Assembly: GCF_947496855.1 (NCBI RefSeq) | Contig: NZ_CANMED010000004.1 | Coordinates: 579,285-643,284, forward strand | Origin: an uncultured Aquimarina sp. | GTDB lineage: Bacteria; Bacteroidota; Bacteroidia; Flavobacteriales; Flavobacteriaceae | Reading direction: 5' to 3' | Length of the DNA stretch: 64,000 nt | Shown here: positions 41,656-49,867 of the stretch, piece by piece | How the letters are laid out: the number at the start of each line of letters is the position of its first letter | Numbering within the stretch: the stretch's first letter is position 1 | The notes under the pieces: generated by a model | What the model was told of the DNA's origin: nothing | The model's database searches: none | What the model saw: only the letters and a program-made list of their open reading frames with translations | Made by a program: the position numbers and the translations under genes

Positions 41656-43419
41656 ATGAAAAAAATCAAAATCATATTTGTCATAATTCTTTCTCTTTTT
41701 GGTCTTCATAATATGTATTCTCAAAATGAGAGTATCCTAGTAGACATAAATACAATGATCAAAAAAGAGTATGATGAACTCTCTCAAATGTACCAAGACA
41801 ATATTAAGGATACTGTAATATCACATTTTTATGCAAAGGCTTTTCTGCTAAAAGCAAAAAAAGAGAAAAAAACTAGTGATATATCAGAAGGCTACTATAT
41901 GCTTGCAAAAACATCTCATCATGATAAAGCTCTATTGTACTTAGATACTATTATTGAAATAAATAAAAATATAAATGACTTTGTATATCCTGCAAAAGCA
42001 CATTTATTAAAAGCACAAAAATTTGGAATAAAAAGTGAGTATAAAAAAGCAATTGATCAACTTACTAAAGCAAATGAATATGCTAATGAAAATAAAAATA
42101 TTGATCAGAAGTTTTCGACTAAATATTACATTGCAATTCTCAAAAATGAAATGGGAGAATATGAGGAAAGTCTAAAACTTTTAAAAGCAACCACAAAATA
42201 TTACAAGGGAAAATCTAAAGAATACCCTTCTTTTCAAAATCGATATATACGCTCACTATTTTCATATGGTAACACCTTTAATTTAAATAAAAAATATGAT
42301 TCCGCTTACTATTATACAAAAAAAGGAATACAACTAAGCTTACAATCTAAAGATAGCATTCAATATGGCTCACTTCTTCTAAGCTCTGCTGTTATCCATT
42401 ATCAAAAAAAAGAATATCAATCAAGTTTAGATAGCCTATACAAACTTAAAAAAATAAGTAAGAATCACTCACAATCAAAAGGTACCTTAATTAGATCCGA
42501 TCTCTATTTAGGAAAAATATACTTTGCTCAAAACAAATTTAGCAAAGCGATTCCATATCTCAAAAGTGTTGATTCTATAGCTTTTTCTAAAAAATATTTT
42601 TTTCCATCTGTGACTGATACTTATGAATTGCTTATTAGATATTTTAAAGAACAAAAAAACACTAAGGAACAAATATATTATATTGATCGCCTACTCACTG
42701 TGGATAGTATTATGGATAATAATTATAAATATATATCCAAACAAATAAACCGTCAGTATTCAACACCTAATTTAATATTAGAAAAACAAACTATCATTAA
42801 TTCGTTACAAAAAAGAAACACTTTTAAAATTATTGTGGTAATTATTCTCTCCTTATTTTTATTGATATTATTTTTGGTTTTGATACGAAATATCAAAAAG
42901 AAAAAAATCTACGAAAAAAGATTTCAAGAATTACTCAATGTCAGTACTAAGGACACCAAAAAAACACCTGTAGAAAATCAAAAAAACATTAATAATACTC
43001 CTGCCGAATCATTAGATACTATTGGAATTTCGGATATCATTGTAAACGATATACTTAAGAATCTCGATCTATTTGAAAAAAACAAAGACTTCCTAACCCA
43101 CGATCTTACGGTAAGTATCGTATCCAAAAAGTTTAAAACCAATTCAAAATACCTTTCCAAGGTAATCAATTTTTATAAAAATAAAAGTTTTAGCAATTAC
43201 ATAAATGAATTGAGAATAAATTATGTGGTAAAAGAATTAAAAACAAATACTAAATTCAGAAAATATACCATTAAAGCCATTGCAAACGAAATTGGATTTA
43301 ACACTACAGAAGCTTTTTCTAAATCTTTTTACAAAATTACAGGCATCTACCCATCATTTTTCTTAAAACAACTTGACAAACAAGTAAAACATCAAAAATT
43401 AGAACAACAACTTCAATAA
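41656..43419 (+). CDS. Membrane-anchored TPR-AraC transcription regulator
   Basis: The protein has 587 residues. An N-terminal signal or anchor segment (about 1-22, ending MYSQN) is followed by a helical, TPR-like repeat region to about residue 370 that would sit in the periplasm. A transmembrane helix follows at about 393-415 (VVIILSLFLLILFLVLI) with a Lys-rich stop-transfer stretch after it. The C-terminus (about 480-575) is an AraC/HTH_18 DNA-binding domain: VSKKFKTNSKYLSKVIN is the first helix-turn-helix, and IKAIANEIGFN...FSKSFYKITG is the signature second one. This architecture is common in Flavobacteriia and can pass a periplasmic signal to DNA. It lies between two divergent transcription units that share an operator-like motif, so it probably regulates one or both. 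The ligand is unknown. Confidence 0.9.
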   Translation: MKKIKIIFVIILSLFGLHNMYSQNESILVDINTMIKKEYDELSQMYQDNIKDTVISHFYAKAFLLKAKKEKKTSDISEGYYMLAKTSHHDKALLYLDTIIEINKNINDFVYPAKAHLLKAQKFGIKSEYKKAIDQLTKANEYANENKNIDQKFSTKYYIAILKNEMGEYEESLKLLKATTKYYKGKSKEYPSFQNRYIRSLFSYGNTFNLNKKYDSAYYYTKKGIQLSLQSKDSIQYGSLLLSSAVIHYQKKEYQSSLDSLYKLKKISKNHSQSKGTLIRSDLYLGKIYFAQNKFSKAIPYLKSVDSIAFSKKYFFPSVTDTYELLIRYFKEQKNTKEQIYYIDRLLTVDSIMDNNYKYISKQINRQYSTPNLILEKQTIINSLQKRNTFKIIVVIILSLFLLILFLVLIRNIKKKKIYEKRFQELLNVSTKDTKKTPVENQKNINNTPAESLDTIGISDIIVNDILKNLDLFEKNKDFLTHDLTVSIVSKKFKTNSKYLSKVINFYKNKSFSNYINELRINYVVKELKTNTKFRKYTIKAIANEIGFNTTEAFSKSFYKITGIYPSFFLKQLDKQVKHQKLEQQLQ

Positions 43420-43441
43420 ATTGATTTTCAAACACATAACA

Positions 43442-43483
43442 GTCTGTTTTCCTGAATACAGACATCCTCATTCAGGAAAACAG
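43442..43483. promoter_or_regulatory. Perfect inverted repeat upstream of the precursor peptide gene
   Basis: CTGTTTTCCTGAAT (43444-43457) and ATTCAGGAAAACAG (43470-43483) are perfect 14-bp arms around a 12-nt centre. As RNA it would be a stable hairpin, but no T-run follows on the plus strand, so it is not a classic terminator of the regulator gene. As DNA it looks like an operator dyad. Its left side (AGTCtGTTTTCctGAAT) closely matches the motif at 40298-40314 before the NRPS operon. It ends 82 nt before the peptide start codon. Confidence 0.5.
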
Positions 43484-43565
43484 CAAAAACCACCTCATCG
43501 AAACCATTTTTTTTTTTGATTATCCTATACTTTAGCAATATCATTAAATCATAAAATATAAAACG

Positions 43566-43727
43566 ATGAAAAAATTAAACAAAAAAAAGATCACATTATC
43601 ATTAGACAAAATACAAATCGCTAAATTAAATAACTATAGTTCTATAAAAGGAGGACGTATGCAACTAGACGACGACGACGACTCCCCTACAGATGGTTGG
43701 CCTTCTGAAAATGCAATGGTGTGTTAA
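43566..43727 (+). CDS. Short precursor-like peptide with lanthipeptide-type leader and Gly-Gly
   Basis: This 53-codon frame runs ATG (43566) to TAA (43725-43727). The N-terminal half is Lys-rich with the pattern KITLSLDKIQIAKLN, which fits the LxLxKxxIxxLN leader motif of Bacteroidetes class I lanthipeptide precursors. A Gly-Gly sits at residues 29-30, where such leaders are cut. The presumed core (residues 31-53) has five consecutive Asp, then SPTDGWPSEN and a single C-terminal Cys, so at most one thioether ring is possible. It contains two Pro residues. The neighbours are a LanB-like fragment, a TPR-AraC regulator and a secreted prolyl oligopeptidase. No complete LanB, LanC or ABC transporter lies in the window. 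The peptide could be a RiPP precursor served by enzymes elsewhere or a secreted signal. Confidence 0.65.
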   Translation: MKKLNKKKITLSLDKIQIAKLNNYSSIKGGRMQLDDDDDSPTDGWPSENAMVC

Positions 43728-43778
43728 TAATATTTTTATAAGGGAGATAAATATAAACTTCTCTGAAACTAAAATTAA

Positions 43779-43818
43779 GCTAATTACCTTGTCGTTTTTA
43801 TACACAACGGTAATTAGC
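43779..43818 (+). terminator. Hairpin terminator or attenuator between the peptide gene and the peptidase gene
   Basis: GCTAATTACC (43779-43788) pairs with GGTAATTAGC (43809-43818), and inner TTGT/ACAA can extend the stem. CTTTT follows on the plus strand. This suits a partial terminator giving more peptide transcript than peptidase transcript. The U-tract is short, so readthrough is likely. Confidence 0.55.
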
Positions 43819-43873
43819 CTTTTAGAATAAGTCTAATCTACAATTGTCAAAAACAACTCTAAATTCAAAGACT

Positions 43874-46030
43874 ATGAAATTTGTTTTCCTAAGCATATTA
43901 TCCATACAATGTCTATGTACTATAGCGCAAGATCAAATGAAACTACTACCAGAAAAAATTGTTATTGATGAATATCACAATCAAAAAATTAAAGATCCAT
44001 ATAGATATGCTGAAGATCTCAATACAGACGTAGTTAAAAGCTGGATTGGAGAGCAAAATAAGATTTCTATTAGTTTACTAAATAAAATTCAAAAAAAACA
44101 ATATTTAATTGACAAACAAATAGAATTTGACCAGAAAAATGAGTTCTCTATATCAAAACTTAAAATAATCGAAAATGACAACCATTTTTATCTAAAAAGA
44201 GAATCAAATGAAAATGTTCCAAAACTATACTATAGAAAAACGTTTTCAAGCCCAGAAGAACTTTTATATGACCCTAAAAGCTTTAAATCAAAATCACATA
44301 TTGATCATGTTATTAATTATATTCAACCTAACTGGGACGGTTCTAAAATTGTAATCAGCATTACAAAAAACGGACAGGAAGTATCAGAGATGGTAGTTTT
44401 GGATGTAAATTCAAAAAAATTACATTCAGAAATTATCAAGAATGTTTGGCCGTCAAATAAAGGAGGTGTAGAATGGTTACCTGATAATACAGGATTTATT
44501 TATCTTCAATATCGAAAAACAGATACAAAATCAAAAGATTTTCAAAAAAACACAAAATCTGTTCTACATATCGTTAATGACAATCCTAATGATGCAAAAG
44601 AAATATTTTCAAAAAACAGCGATCCAAATTTAAATGAAGATGATATTCCAATCACAGTGATTGAAAGACAAGATAGTAAATATCTAATCGGAAAAACCCC
44701 AGGGGCTGGTAATTATTACAATTCCTATTATCTTCCTATTAATGAAATAAAAACCAACGATTGGAAACCACTTTTCAAAAAAGTAAATGAAATAAAAAGC
44801 TTTAGTATACAAGGTGATTCTATTATATATAGGACATCAAAAAATGCGCCCAATTATAAGATATGTATAACTTCAGTCCTTGAACCAAACTTTGACACTC
44901 CTAAGGTTCTAGTAAAAGAAAATCCAGAAACAATCATAACCGACTTTGATATCACCAAAGATGGGCTATATTTTGTTACAAGTAAGAATGGTGTGAAATC
45001 TAGCTTATATAAACTTGATGGAAAAACTCAAAAAGAAATAAAACTTCCCCAAACTTATGGTAATATAAGTATTAGCTCAAAAGGCCCAAATTATTCTGAA
45101 TTATGGATCAATGCAAGTGGTTGGACTGCTAAAAACATAAGATACGAGTACAACAACAAAAAGCTTTCGAATAAGAACCTCAATAACACTATTAATGATA
45201 AAATATTGGAGAATATTATCATCGAAGAAATAGAAGTAGAAGCTCCTGATGGCGAAATGATCCCTCTTTCTATTTTATACAAAAAAGGTATCAAAAAAGG
45301 AAACATCAAGCCGAGGCCAACGCTAATGGATGGGTATGGTGCATATGGAATTTCTATGAAACCTGCATTTTCTCTGCGAAGATTATTATGGATCTTAGAA
45401 GGTGGTATTTATGCGATCGCCCATGTTCGAGGAGGAGGAGAAAAAGGGGATTCATGGCATAAAGGAGGATACAAATCAAAAAAACCAAATACATGGAAAG
45501 ACTTTATAGCCTGTGCTGAGTATCTTATAGACAAAAACTATACTACAAAAAATAAATTAGCCATATGGAGCGGAAGTGCTGGTGGAATACTAATAGGACG
45601 AGCAATTACAGATAGACCTGATTTATTTTCTGCGGCAATAGTAGAATTTGGTTCTTTAAATATGTTAAGATCTGAAATGAGAGCAAACGGAGCATTAAAT
45701 ATAAAAGAATTCGGTACAATAAGTGACCCCAAAGAGTTTAAAGACCTATTAGAAATAGACGCGTATCATCACATAAAAGATGGTACTAAGTATCCTTCTA
45801 CTCTTTTAACTGCTGGTCTAAATGATGCTAGAGTACCCGCATGGTTCTCTGTAAAATTTGCTGCAAGGATGCAAAAAGCAAATATATCTTCTAACCCGAA
45901 TTTATTACTAATTGATAAAGAAACAGGGCATGGAATTGATGATACTAAACTAAAACAATTCAATAGATTTGCTAATATTCTTTCTTTTGCTTTATGGCAG
46001 ACTGGCCACCCTGATTATCAACCAGAATAA
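43874..46030 (+). CDS. Secreted prolyl oligopeptidase family serine peptidase (S9A)
   Basis: I chose ATG at 43874 because it opens directly with a signal peptide (MKFVFLSILSIQCLCTIAQ, cleavage likely after AQ). An in-frame TTG at 43844 would bury it. The mature part is about 700 residues, normal for S9A. The N-terminal part begins like family members (KIVIDEYHNQKIKDPYRYAEDL, with the conserved DPYR) and contains the beta-propeller. The C-terminal alpha/beta-hydrolase domain carries the nucleophile in WSGSAGG (Ser), an Asp in GLNDARVP and a His in ETGHGID. Such enzymes cut short peptides after Pro. It follows the precursor-like peptide, whose presumed core contains two Pro, so processing or degradation of that peptide outside the cytoplasm is plausible but unproven. 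A general nutrient peptidase is the alternative. Confidence 0.9.
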   Translation: MKFVFLSILSIQCLCTIAQDQMKLLPEKIVIDEYHNQKIKDPYRYAEDLNTDVVKSWIGEQNKISISLLNKIQKKQYLIDKQIEFDQKNEFSISKLKIIENDNHFYLKRESNENVPKLYYRKTFSSPEELLYDPKSFKSKSHIDHVINYIQPNWDGSKIVISITKNGQEVSEMVVLDVNSKKLHSEIIKNVWPSNKGGVEWLPDNTGFIYLQYRKTDTKSKDFQKNTKSVLHIVNDNPNDAKEIFSKNSDPNLNEDDIPITVIERQDSKYLIGKTPGAGNYYNSYYLPINEIKTNDWKPLFKKVNEIKSFSIQGDSIIYRTSKNAPNYKICITSVLEPNFDTPKVLVKENPETIITDFDITKDGLYFVTSKNGVKSSLYKLDGKTQKEIKLPQTYGNISISSKGPNYSELWINASGWTAKNIRYEYNNKKLSNKNLNNTINDKILENIIIEEIEVEAPDGEMIPLSILYKKGIKKGNIKPRPTLMDGYGAYGISMKPAFSLRRLLWILEGGIYAIAHVRGGGEKGDSWHKGGYKSKKPNTWKDFIACAEYLIDKNYTTKNKLAIWSGSAGGILIGRAITDRPDLFSAAIVEFGSLNMLRSEMRANGALNIKEFGTISDPKEFKDLLEIDAYHHIKDGTKYPSTLLTAGLNDARVPAWFSVKFAARMQKANISSNPNLLLIDKETGHGIDDTKLKQFNRFANILSFALWQTGHPDYQPE

Positions 46031-46135
46031 TGAATCTTTTAATGCAAAGATAAAAGCTTTTAGAGCTCAGTTCAGAGGTGTCAAAAATATAGAATTTTTC
46101 CTTTTTAGATTAACCAGAATATTTGCATAAACACA

Positions 46136-46183
46136 ACAATTGGTCTTGATCCCTTAATCCTTGATCCACAATTGGTCTTGATC
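46136..46183. repeat. Direct repeat in the gap after the peptidase gene
   Basis: ACAATTGGTCTTGATC occurs at 46136-46151 and 46168-46183, a 32-bp period, with a partial TTGATCC between. Nothing else is recognisable in 46031-46228. It may be an operator pair or a small duplication. Confidence 0.5.
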
Positions 46184-46228
46184 TCAAACACAACAGAAAC
46201 AACAATTAAACAAGAAATATACTTAACA

Positions 46229-46263
46229 AAAAAAAACCATTCAAATAAATGAATGGTTTTTTA
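46229..46263 (-). terminator. Rho-independent terminator downstream of tRNA-Val
   Basis: AACCATTCA and TGAATGGTT form the stem around AATAAA, flanked by A-runs and T-runs on both sides. It works in either direction. It ends 8 nt from the tRNA 3' end on the minus strand. Confidence 0.75.
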
Positions 46264-46270
46264 ATCTAAG

Positions 46271-46345
46271 TGGGCAATGAGGGATTCGAACCCCCGACCC
46301 CCTCGGTGTAAACGAGGTGCTCTGAACCAACTGAGCTAATTGCCC
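46271..46345 (-). tRNA. tRNA-Val (anticodon UAC)
   Basis: The 75-nt gene folds as a cloverleaf. The acceptor stem is GGGCAAT/ATTGCCC with discriminator A, and the D arm has AGCTCAGTTGGT. The anticodon arm is CCTCG-TTTACAC-CGAGG with anticodon TAC, and the T arm is GTTCGAATC. CCA is not encoded, as usual in Bacteroidetes. Confidence 0.97.
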
Positions 46346-46430
46346 TTTATGTTTTCGCAATCATTATTCCTGATTGCGGATGCAAATATAAGACAGTTTT
46401 GCAGTCTACCAAAAGATTTTTAAAGAAAAA

Positions 46431-47621
46431 TTAAATTATTTCTGCCACTACAAATGTACTACCACCTACATACACTAAACTATCTTTGCTAGCCATCTGT
46501 AAAGCAGCCTCGTAAGCTGATTTCACTGAAGGATAACTCTCTCCTATTAAATTAAATTTTAACGCTTCTTTTTTTAATATTTCCTCGTTTAATCCTCTTG
46601 CTATTTCGGGTTTTACAAAGTAGTATACTGCATTAGCTGGAAATAAAGGCAATATGTTTTGTAAATCTTTATCATTCACAACACCTATAACAATATGGAG
46701 CTTATCATATTTTTCATTTGACAATTGCTCCATAACGTATTGTAAACCATCTTCGTTATGTGCTGTATCGCATATTACCTTAGGGTTTTCTTGTAAAATT
46801 TGCCATCTACCGAGCAAACCTGTATTACTCATTACGTTACTAAGCCCCATATGAACGTCTTGTTTGCTAATACCCCAACCATTTTCTTGTAAAATAGAGA
46901 CGGTCTGTAATACCGTTTTCACATTCTCCTTTTGGTAATCCCCCATTAGATCGGTTTCAAAAAGATCTCCCAGATAATCAGATGCAAAAAAAATATTGCT
47001 TTGAAGCGATAACGCTTTATTAATAAAAACTTTCTTTGTTTCAGCTGTAGTTCGACCAATCACAACTGGAACATTCTTTTTGATAATTCCAGCTTTTTCT
47101 GATGCTATTTTTGATAAGGTATTTCCTAAAAACTGAGTATGATCCAATCCAATATTGGTGATAATAGATATTTCGGGTATTATAATGTTGGTAGAATCTA
47201 ATCTTCCTCCCAAGCCTACTTCGACTAATACTATATCCACTTCTGAGTCCGCGAAATATTGAAATGCTAATCCTACAGTCATCTCAAAAAAAGAAAGTTG
47301 ATTCACTTCAAAATATTGTTTGTGAGAAGTAATGAAATTCACAATATACTCTTCACTAATGACCTCTCCATTAATACGGATTCGTTCTCTAAAATCTTTA
47401 AGATGAGGAGAAGTATATAAACCTACTTTATATCCTGATTCTTGTAGAATTGACGCAAGCATATGACTAGTAGATCCTTTACCATTAGTTCCTGCAACAT
47501 GAATACTTTTAAACCTAGACTGAGGATTATCAAGATACGAGGCGAGCTTAAGCGTGTTTGTTAAATCAATTTTATAAGCGCTTGCACCTTGACGCTGATA
47601 CATTGGTAACTGTGCAAACAT
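46431..47621 (-). CDS. folC: Bifunctional folylpolyglutamate synthase/dihydrofolate synthase
   Basis: FolC adds glutamate to folates and, in most bacteria, also joins dihydropteroate to Glu. The 396 residues from the only ATG include the P-loop VAGTNGKGST (about 42-51), the SPHLKDFRERI segment, the LVEVGLGGRLDSTN motif and the C-terminal CDTAHNEDGL motif, all hallmarks of FolC. The start is doubtful. Immediately upstream, in frame and before the first stop (TAG at 47655-47657), the codons read IIDYQETLDW, matching the conserved YQETLDWMF opening of FolC in related bacteria. No ATG, GTG or TTG precedes them, only ATT (47649-47651) or ATC. The gene lies alone between the tRNA and the TonB genes. 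Confidence 0.93.
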   Translation of the reverse strand: MFAQLPMYQRQGASAYKIDLTNTLKLASYLDNPQSRFKSIHVAGTNGKGSTSHMLASILQESGYKVGLYTSPHLKDFRERIRINGEVISEEYIVNFITSHKQYFEVNQLSFFEMTVGLAFQYFADSEVDIVLVEVGLGGRLDSTNIIIPEISIITNIGLDHTQFLGNTLSKIASEKAGIIKKNVPVVIGRTTAETKKVFINKALSLQSNIFFASDYLGDLFETDLMGDYQKENVKTVLQTVSILQENGWGISKQDVHMGLSNVMSNTGLLGRWQILQENPKVICDTAHNEDGLQYVMEQLSNEKYDKLHIVIGVVNDKDLQNILPLFPANAVYYFVKPEIARGLNEEILKKEALKFNLIGESYPSVKSAYEAALQMASKDSLVYVGGSTFVVAEII

Positions 47622-47797
47622 CCAATCTAAAGTTTCTTGATAGTCGATAATTGTCTATTTATTTAACTTAAAAAAACGCAACTGAATCTTAAAAATACAT
47701 GAAGTTACTTTTTCTATTGTTTAAAATCAATTAAAGGTACTAAATCTTACTTAGGAAAAATCCTTAGAAGTGTAATTATAGTATTGAATATTTGTGA

Positions 47798-48697
47798 CTA
47801 TTCTCCTAACCCAAAAGTTACTTCCACAAAGCCGATTTGTTTTGCGGGAGCTTTCTGATCTGCTTTCCACCTAAATGTAAGCGCCGTTTTTTTAGCGGGG
47901 TCTAAAAGACATCTCGCACTATTAGTCGTTCCTTTAACACCCGGAGTCGCCTGAATAACTCTACCTCCCCTGTTTACCACAATTTTAACTACTACTCGAC
48001 CTGCTTCATTACATTCTTGCTCAACTGCAGAATTGGTAGGGCGACCTCGTCCATTAAGTCCATAACCAACTCCACCAGTCCCTCCAGGACCTGGTTGTCC
48101 ATAATAACTAGTCGCATAAGGGTCTCCGTTTGGATTTCCTTTATCCCCAGGTTTACCGTCATCTCCTTCTCCGCCTTTTGCTTTTCCATCACTTTTAGGA
48201 CCATTAGAGAAACTATCTAGTATATCTAGTGTTGACTTATCAGGTTTGGGGTCTGGTTTCTTTTCTTCAACTTTCTCAACTGGTTTTTCTTTAGGCTTCT
48301 CTACTGGTTTTTGCTCTACCGGCTGATCTTTTGGTTTTTCTTTTGGTTTCTCAACCTTCTTTTTAGGTTCCTTTTTTGGCTTCTCCTCTACTACTGGAGC
48401 ATCCTCTGTATCTTGCGTAACTACTTCTTCTGTAATTTCAGGAGTTTCTGGCTCTGGTTCCGGTGTAACCGGAGTTGGTTCTGGAGTAGTTTGTTTAGGT
48501 GATGATTGAATAGCTTCTTTAGGCTGCACATCGCCTGATCCTGTAAGTGTGGTTCCAAAATTAACCGCAATCCCACCTTCTGGAGTAGGATCCAAAGCAC
48601 TCAATCCCAAATAAAATAATAGAAAAATAATAGCCACGTGTAATATTGTCGTGATTATAAAAGATTTCTTTTTATGTTTTGTATCTAACTTCAACAT
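47798..48697 (-). CDS. TonB-family energy transducer
   Basis: The 299-residue protein has a short cytoplasmic N-terminus and one transmembrane helix (about 13-34, IITTILHVAIIFLLFYLG). A long Pro/Glu/Lys-rich linker (about 60-155) is the typical periplasm-spanning rod, followed by a Gly-rich stretch (about 165-215). A C-terminal TonB-like domain (about 225-299, GRVVVKIVVNRGGRVIQA) completes it. It would transmit proton-motive energy from ExbB/ExbD to outer-membrane receptors such as the one at 60122-62713. The gene is 3 nt downstream of exbD and is the last gene of the exbB-exbD-tonB order. About 176 nt separate its far neighbour folC, with only a weak imperfect hairpin near 47750-47767. Confidence 0.85.
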   Translation of the reverse strand: MLKLDTKHKKKSFIITTILHVAIIFLLFYLGLSALDPTPEGGIAVNFGTTLTGSGDVQPKEAIQSSPKQTTPEPTPVTPEPEPETPEITEEVVTQDTEDAPVVEEKPKKEPKKKVEKPKEKPKDQPVEQKPVEKPKEKPVEKVEEKKPDPKPDKSTLDILDSFSNGPKSDGKAKGGEGDDGKPGDKGNPNGDPYATSYYGQPGPGGTGGVGYGLNGRGRPTNSAVEQECNEAGRVVVKIVVNRGGRVIQATPGVKGTTNSARCLLDPAKKTALTFRWKADQKAPAKQIGFVEVTFGLGE

Positions 48698-48700
48698 TAA

Positions 48701-49093
48701 TTATTCTGGTTTTACTGCCAGGATTACTTTAAACCTATTTCTATTAGCTATATCCATTACACCTACGGCTTTCTCTATTGGAACTCCCTCTTCTGCTCTA
48801 AGAATAATCGTAGGTTCATTTTGACCTGATAATTTAGACAGTAGCGTAGACTCTAATTTACTTTGACTTATTCGCTCATTATCTACATAATACTGCAATT
48901 TGTTCGTAATACTTACAGAGATATTCTGCACGTTAGAGCTTTTTCCCTTTGCTTTAGGCAATATCAAATCTAATGCTTCCGGAGTTATTGTTGGCGATGT
49001 TAATAAAAAAAACACCAGCAACAAAAACACAATGTCTGTCATAGAAGACATACTAAATTCTGGACTTACTTTATTTCTTCCTCTTAAATTCAT
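48701..49093 (-). CDS. exbD: ExbD/TolR-family biopolymer transport protein
   Basis: The 130-residue protein fits ExbD/TolR in size. It has a short cytoplasmic N-terminus (NLRGRNKVSPEFSMSSMTD), a single transmembrane helix (about 21-40, IVFLLLVFFLLTSP) preceded by the conserved Asp of MTDIVFLLLVFF that carries protons, and a periplasmic C-terminal domain. It forms the proton channel with ExbB and energises TonB. It starts 1 nt after exbB ends and is followed by the TonB-like gene after 3 nt, so the three are one operon. Confidence 0.92.
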   Translation of the reverse strand: MNLRGRNKVSPEFSMSSMTDIVFLLLVFFLLTSPTITPEALDLILPKAKGKSSNVQNISVSITNKLQYYVDNERISQSKLESTLLSKLSGQNEPTIILRAEEGVPIEKAVGVMDIANRNRFKVILAVKPE

Positions 49094-49094
49094 A

Positions 49095-49796
49095 TTAAGC
49101 AGGTTCGTTTAACAGGTCTAGAAAATCTACAGCTGTAGCTTCCATCTGGTGCACTACTTTATCAGTTCTAACTACTAGATGATTATATCCAATATATGCT
49201 ATAATACCTACGACAAGTCCTGCAACTGTGGTTGTCATCGCTGTATAAATACCTTCAGCAAGCGAACCCATATCAGCACTTCCTGAACTGGATGCTAAAT
49301 TATGGAATGCTAAAATCATACCTATTACTGTTCCTAGAAAACCAATCATAGGGGCTGCACCAGCAACAGTAGCAAGAATACTCACATTCTTTTCTAATTT
49401 ATAAACTTCTAATCGACCTGCATTTTGTATAGCTGTATTTATATCTTCCAAAGGATTGCCAATTCTAGAAATTCCTTTTTCTGTTAACCTAGAAACAGGA
49501 TTATTAGTTTGTGCACATAAGATTTTAGCCGCCTCAATTTTACCACTAGCCACATTATCTTTGATCTGATGCATAAAACTTTCATCATATTTAGATGCTG
49601 CCTTTATAGCAAAAACTCTTTCAAAATAAATATAGACTGCAACAAACAACAATACAAAAAGGATTGCAATAATAGTTACCCCAGCGGCTCCTCCGCTAAG
49701 CAATAAATCAATAATTGATAATGTTTTCTCTTCTGCTTCTGGATCAATTTCTTTGGTATTTTGGGCTAACATACCAAGCATTAATAAATGGGTCAT
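49095..49796 (-). CDS. exbB: MotA/TolQ/ExbB proton channel family protein
   Basis: The 233-residue protein has three membrane segments: about 29-53 (LLLSGGAAGVTIIAILFVLLFVAVYI region), about 135-160 (APMIGFLGTVIGMI) and about 185-205 (VAGLVVGIIAYIGYN). The motif GFLGTVIGMI with the following SLAEGIYTAMTTTVAGL is the ExbB/TolQ signature. The protein forms a pentamer around ExbD in the inner membrane. It heads the exbB-exbD-tonB set. The neighbours upstream are nhaD and a 71-nt gap. Confidence 0.92.
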   Translation of the reverse strand: MTHLLMLGMLAQNTKEIDPEAEEKTLSIIDLLLSGGAAGVTIIAILFVLLFVAVYIYFERVFAIKAASKYDESFMHQIKDNVASGKIEAAKILCAQTNNPVSRLTEKGISRIGNPLEDINTAIQNAGRLEVYKLEKNVSILATVAGAAPMIGFLGTVIGMILAFHNLASSSGSADMGSLAEGIYTAMTTTVAGLVVGIIAYIGYNHLVVRTDKVVHQMEATAVDFLDLLNEPA

Positions 49797-49867
49797 ATGT
49801 CTTCTTGTTAATTTAGTGTTAGTATAGTAACGTTAATTCTATAGGTTAAGTATATTCTTAATTGTGC

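Noticed and set aside
43515..43535. TTTG and TACTTTAG as a promoter for the peptide gene
   Set aside because: The spacing is only about 9 nt and the -7 box has two mismatches; the true promoter is not clear.
43844..43873. Ten-codon upstream extension of the peptidase from TTG
   Set aside because: The signal peptide starts exactly at the ATG at 43874, and the extension would hide it.
40055..46030. Possible mobile element or genomic island border near the NRPS operon
   Set aside because: No transposase, integrase or flanking target repeats were seen. The tRNA-Val at 46271 is intact and no attachment-site duplicate of its 3' end is present in the window.
48017..48502. Plus-strand frames rich in Phe/Leu/Trp opposite the TonB gene
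   Set aside because: They are the antisense image of the Pro/Glu/Lys-rich linker, not a membrane protein.
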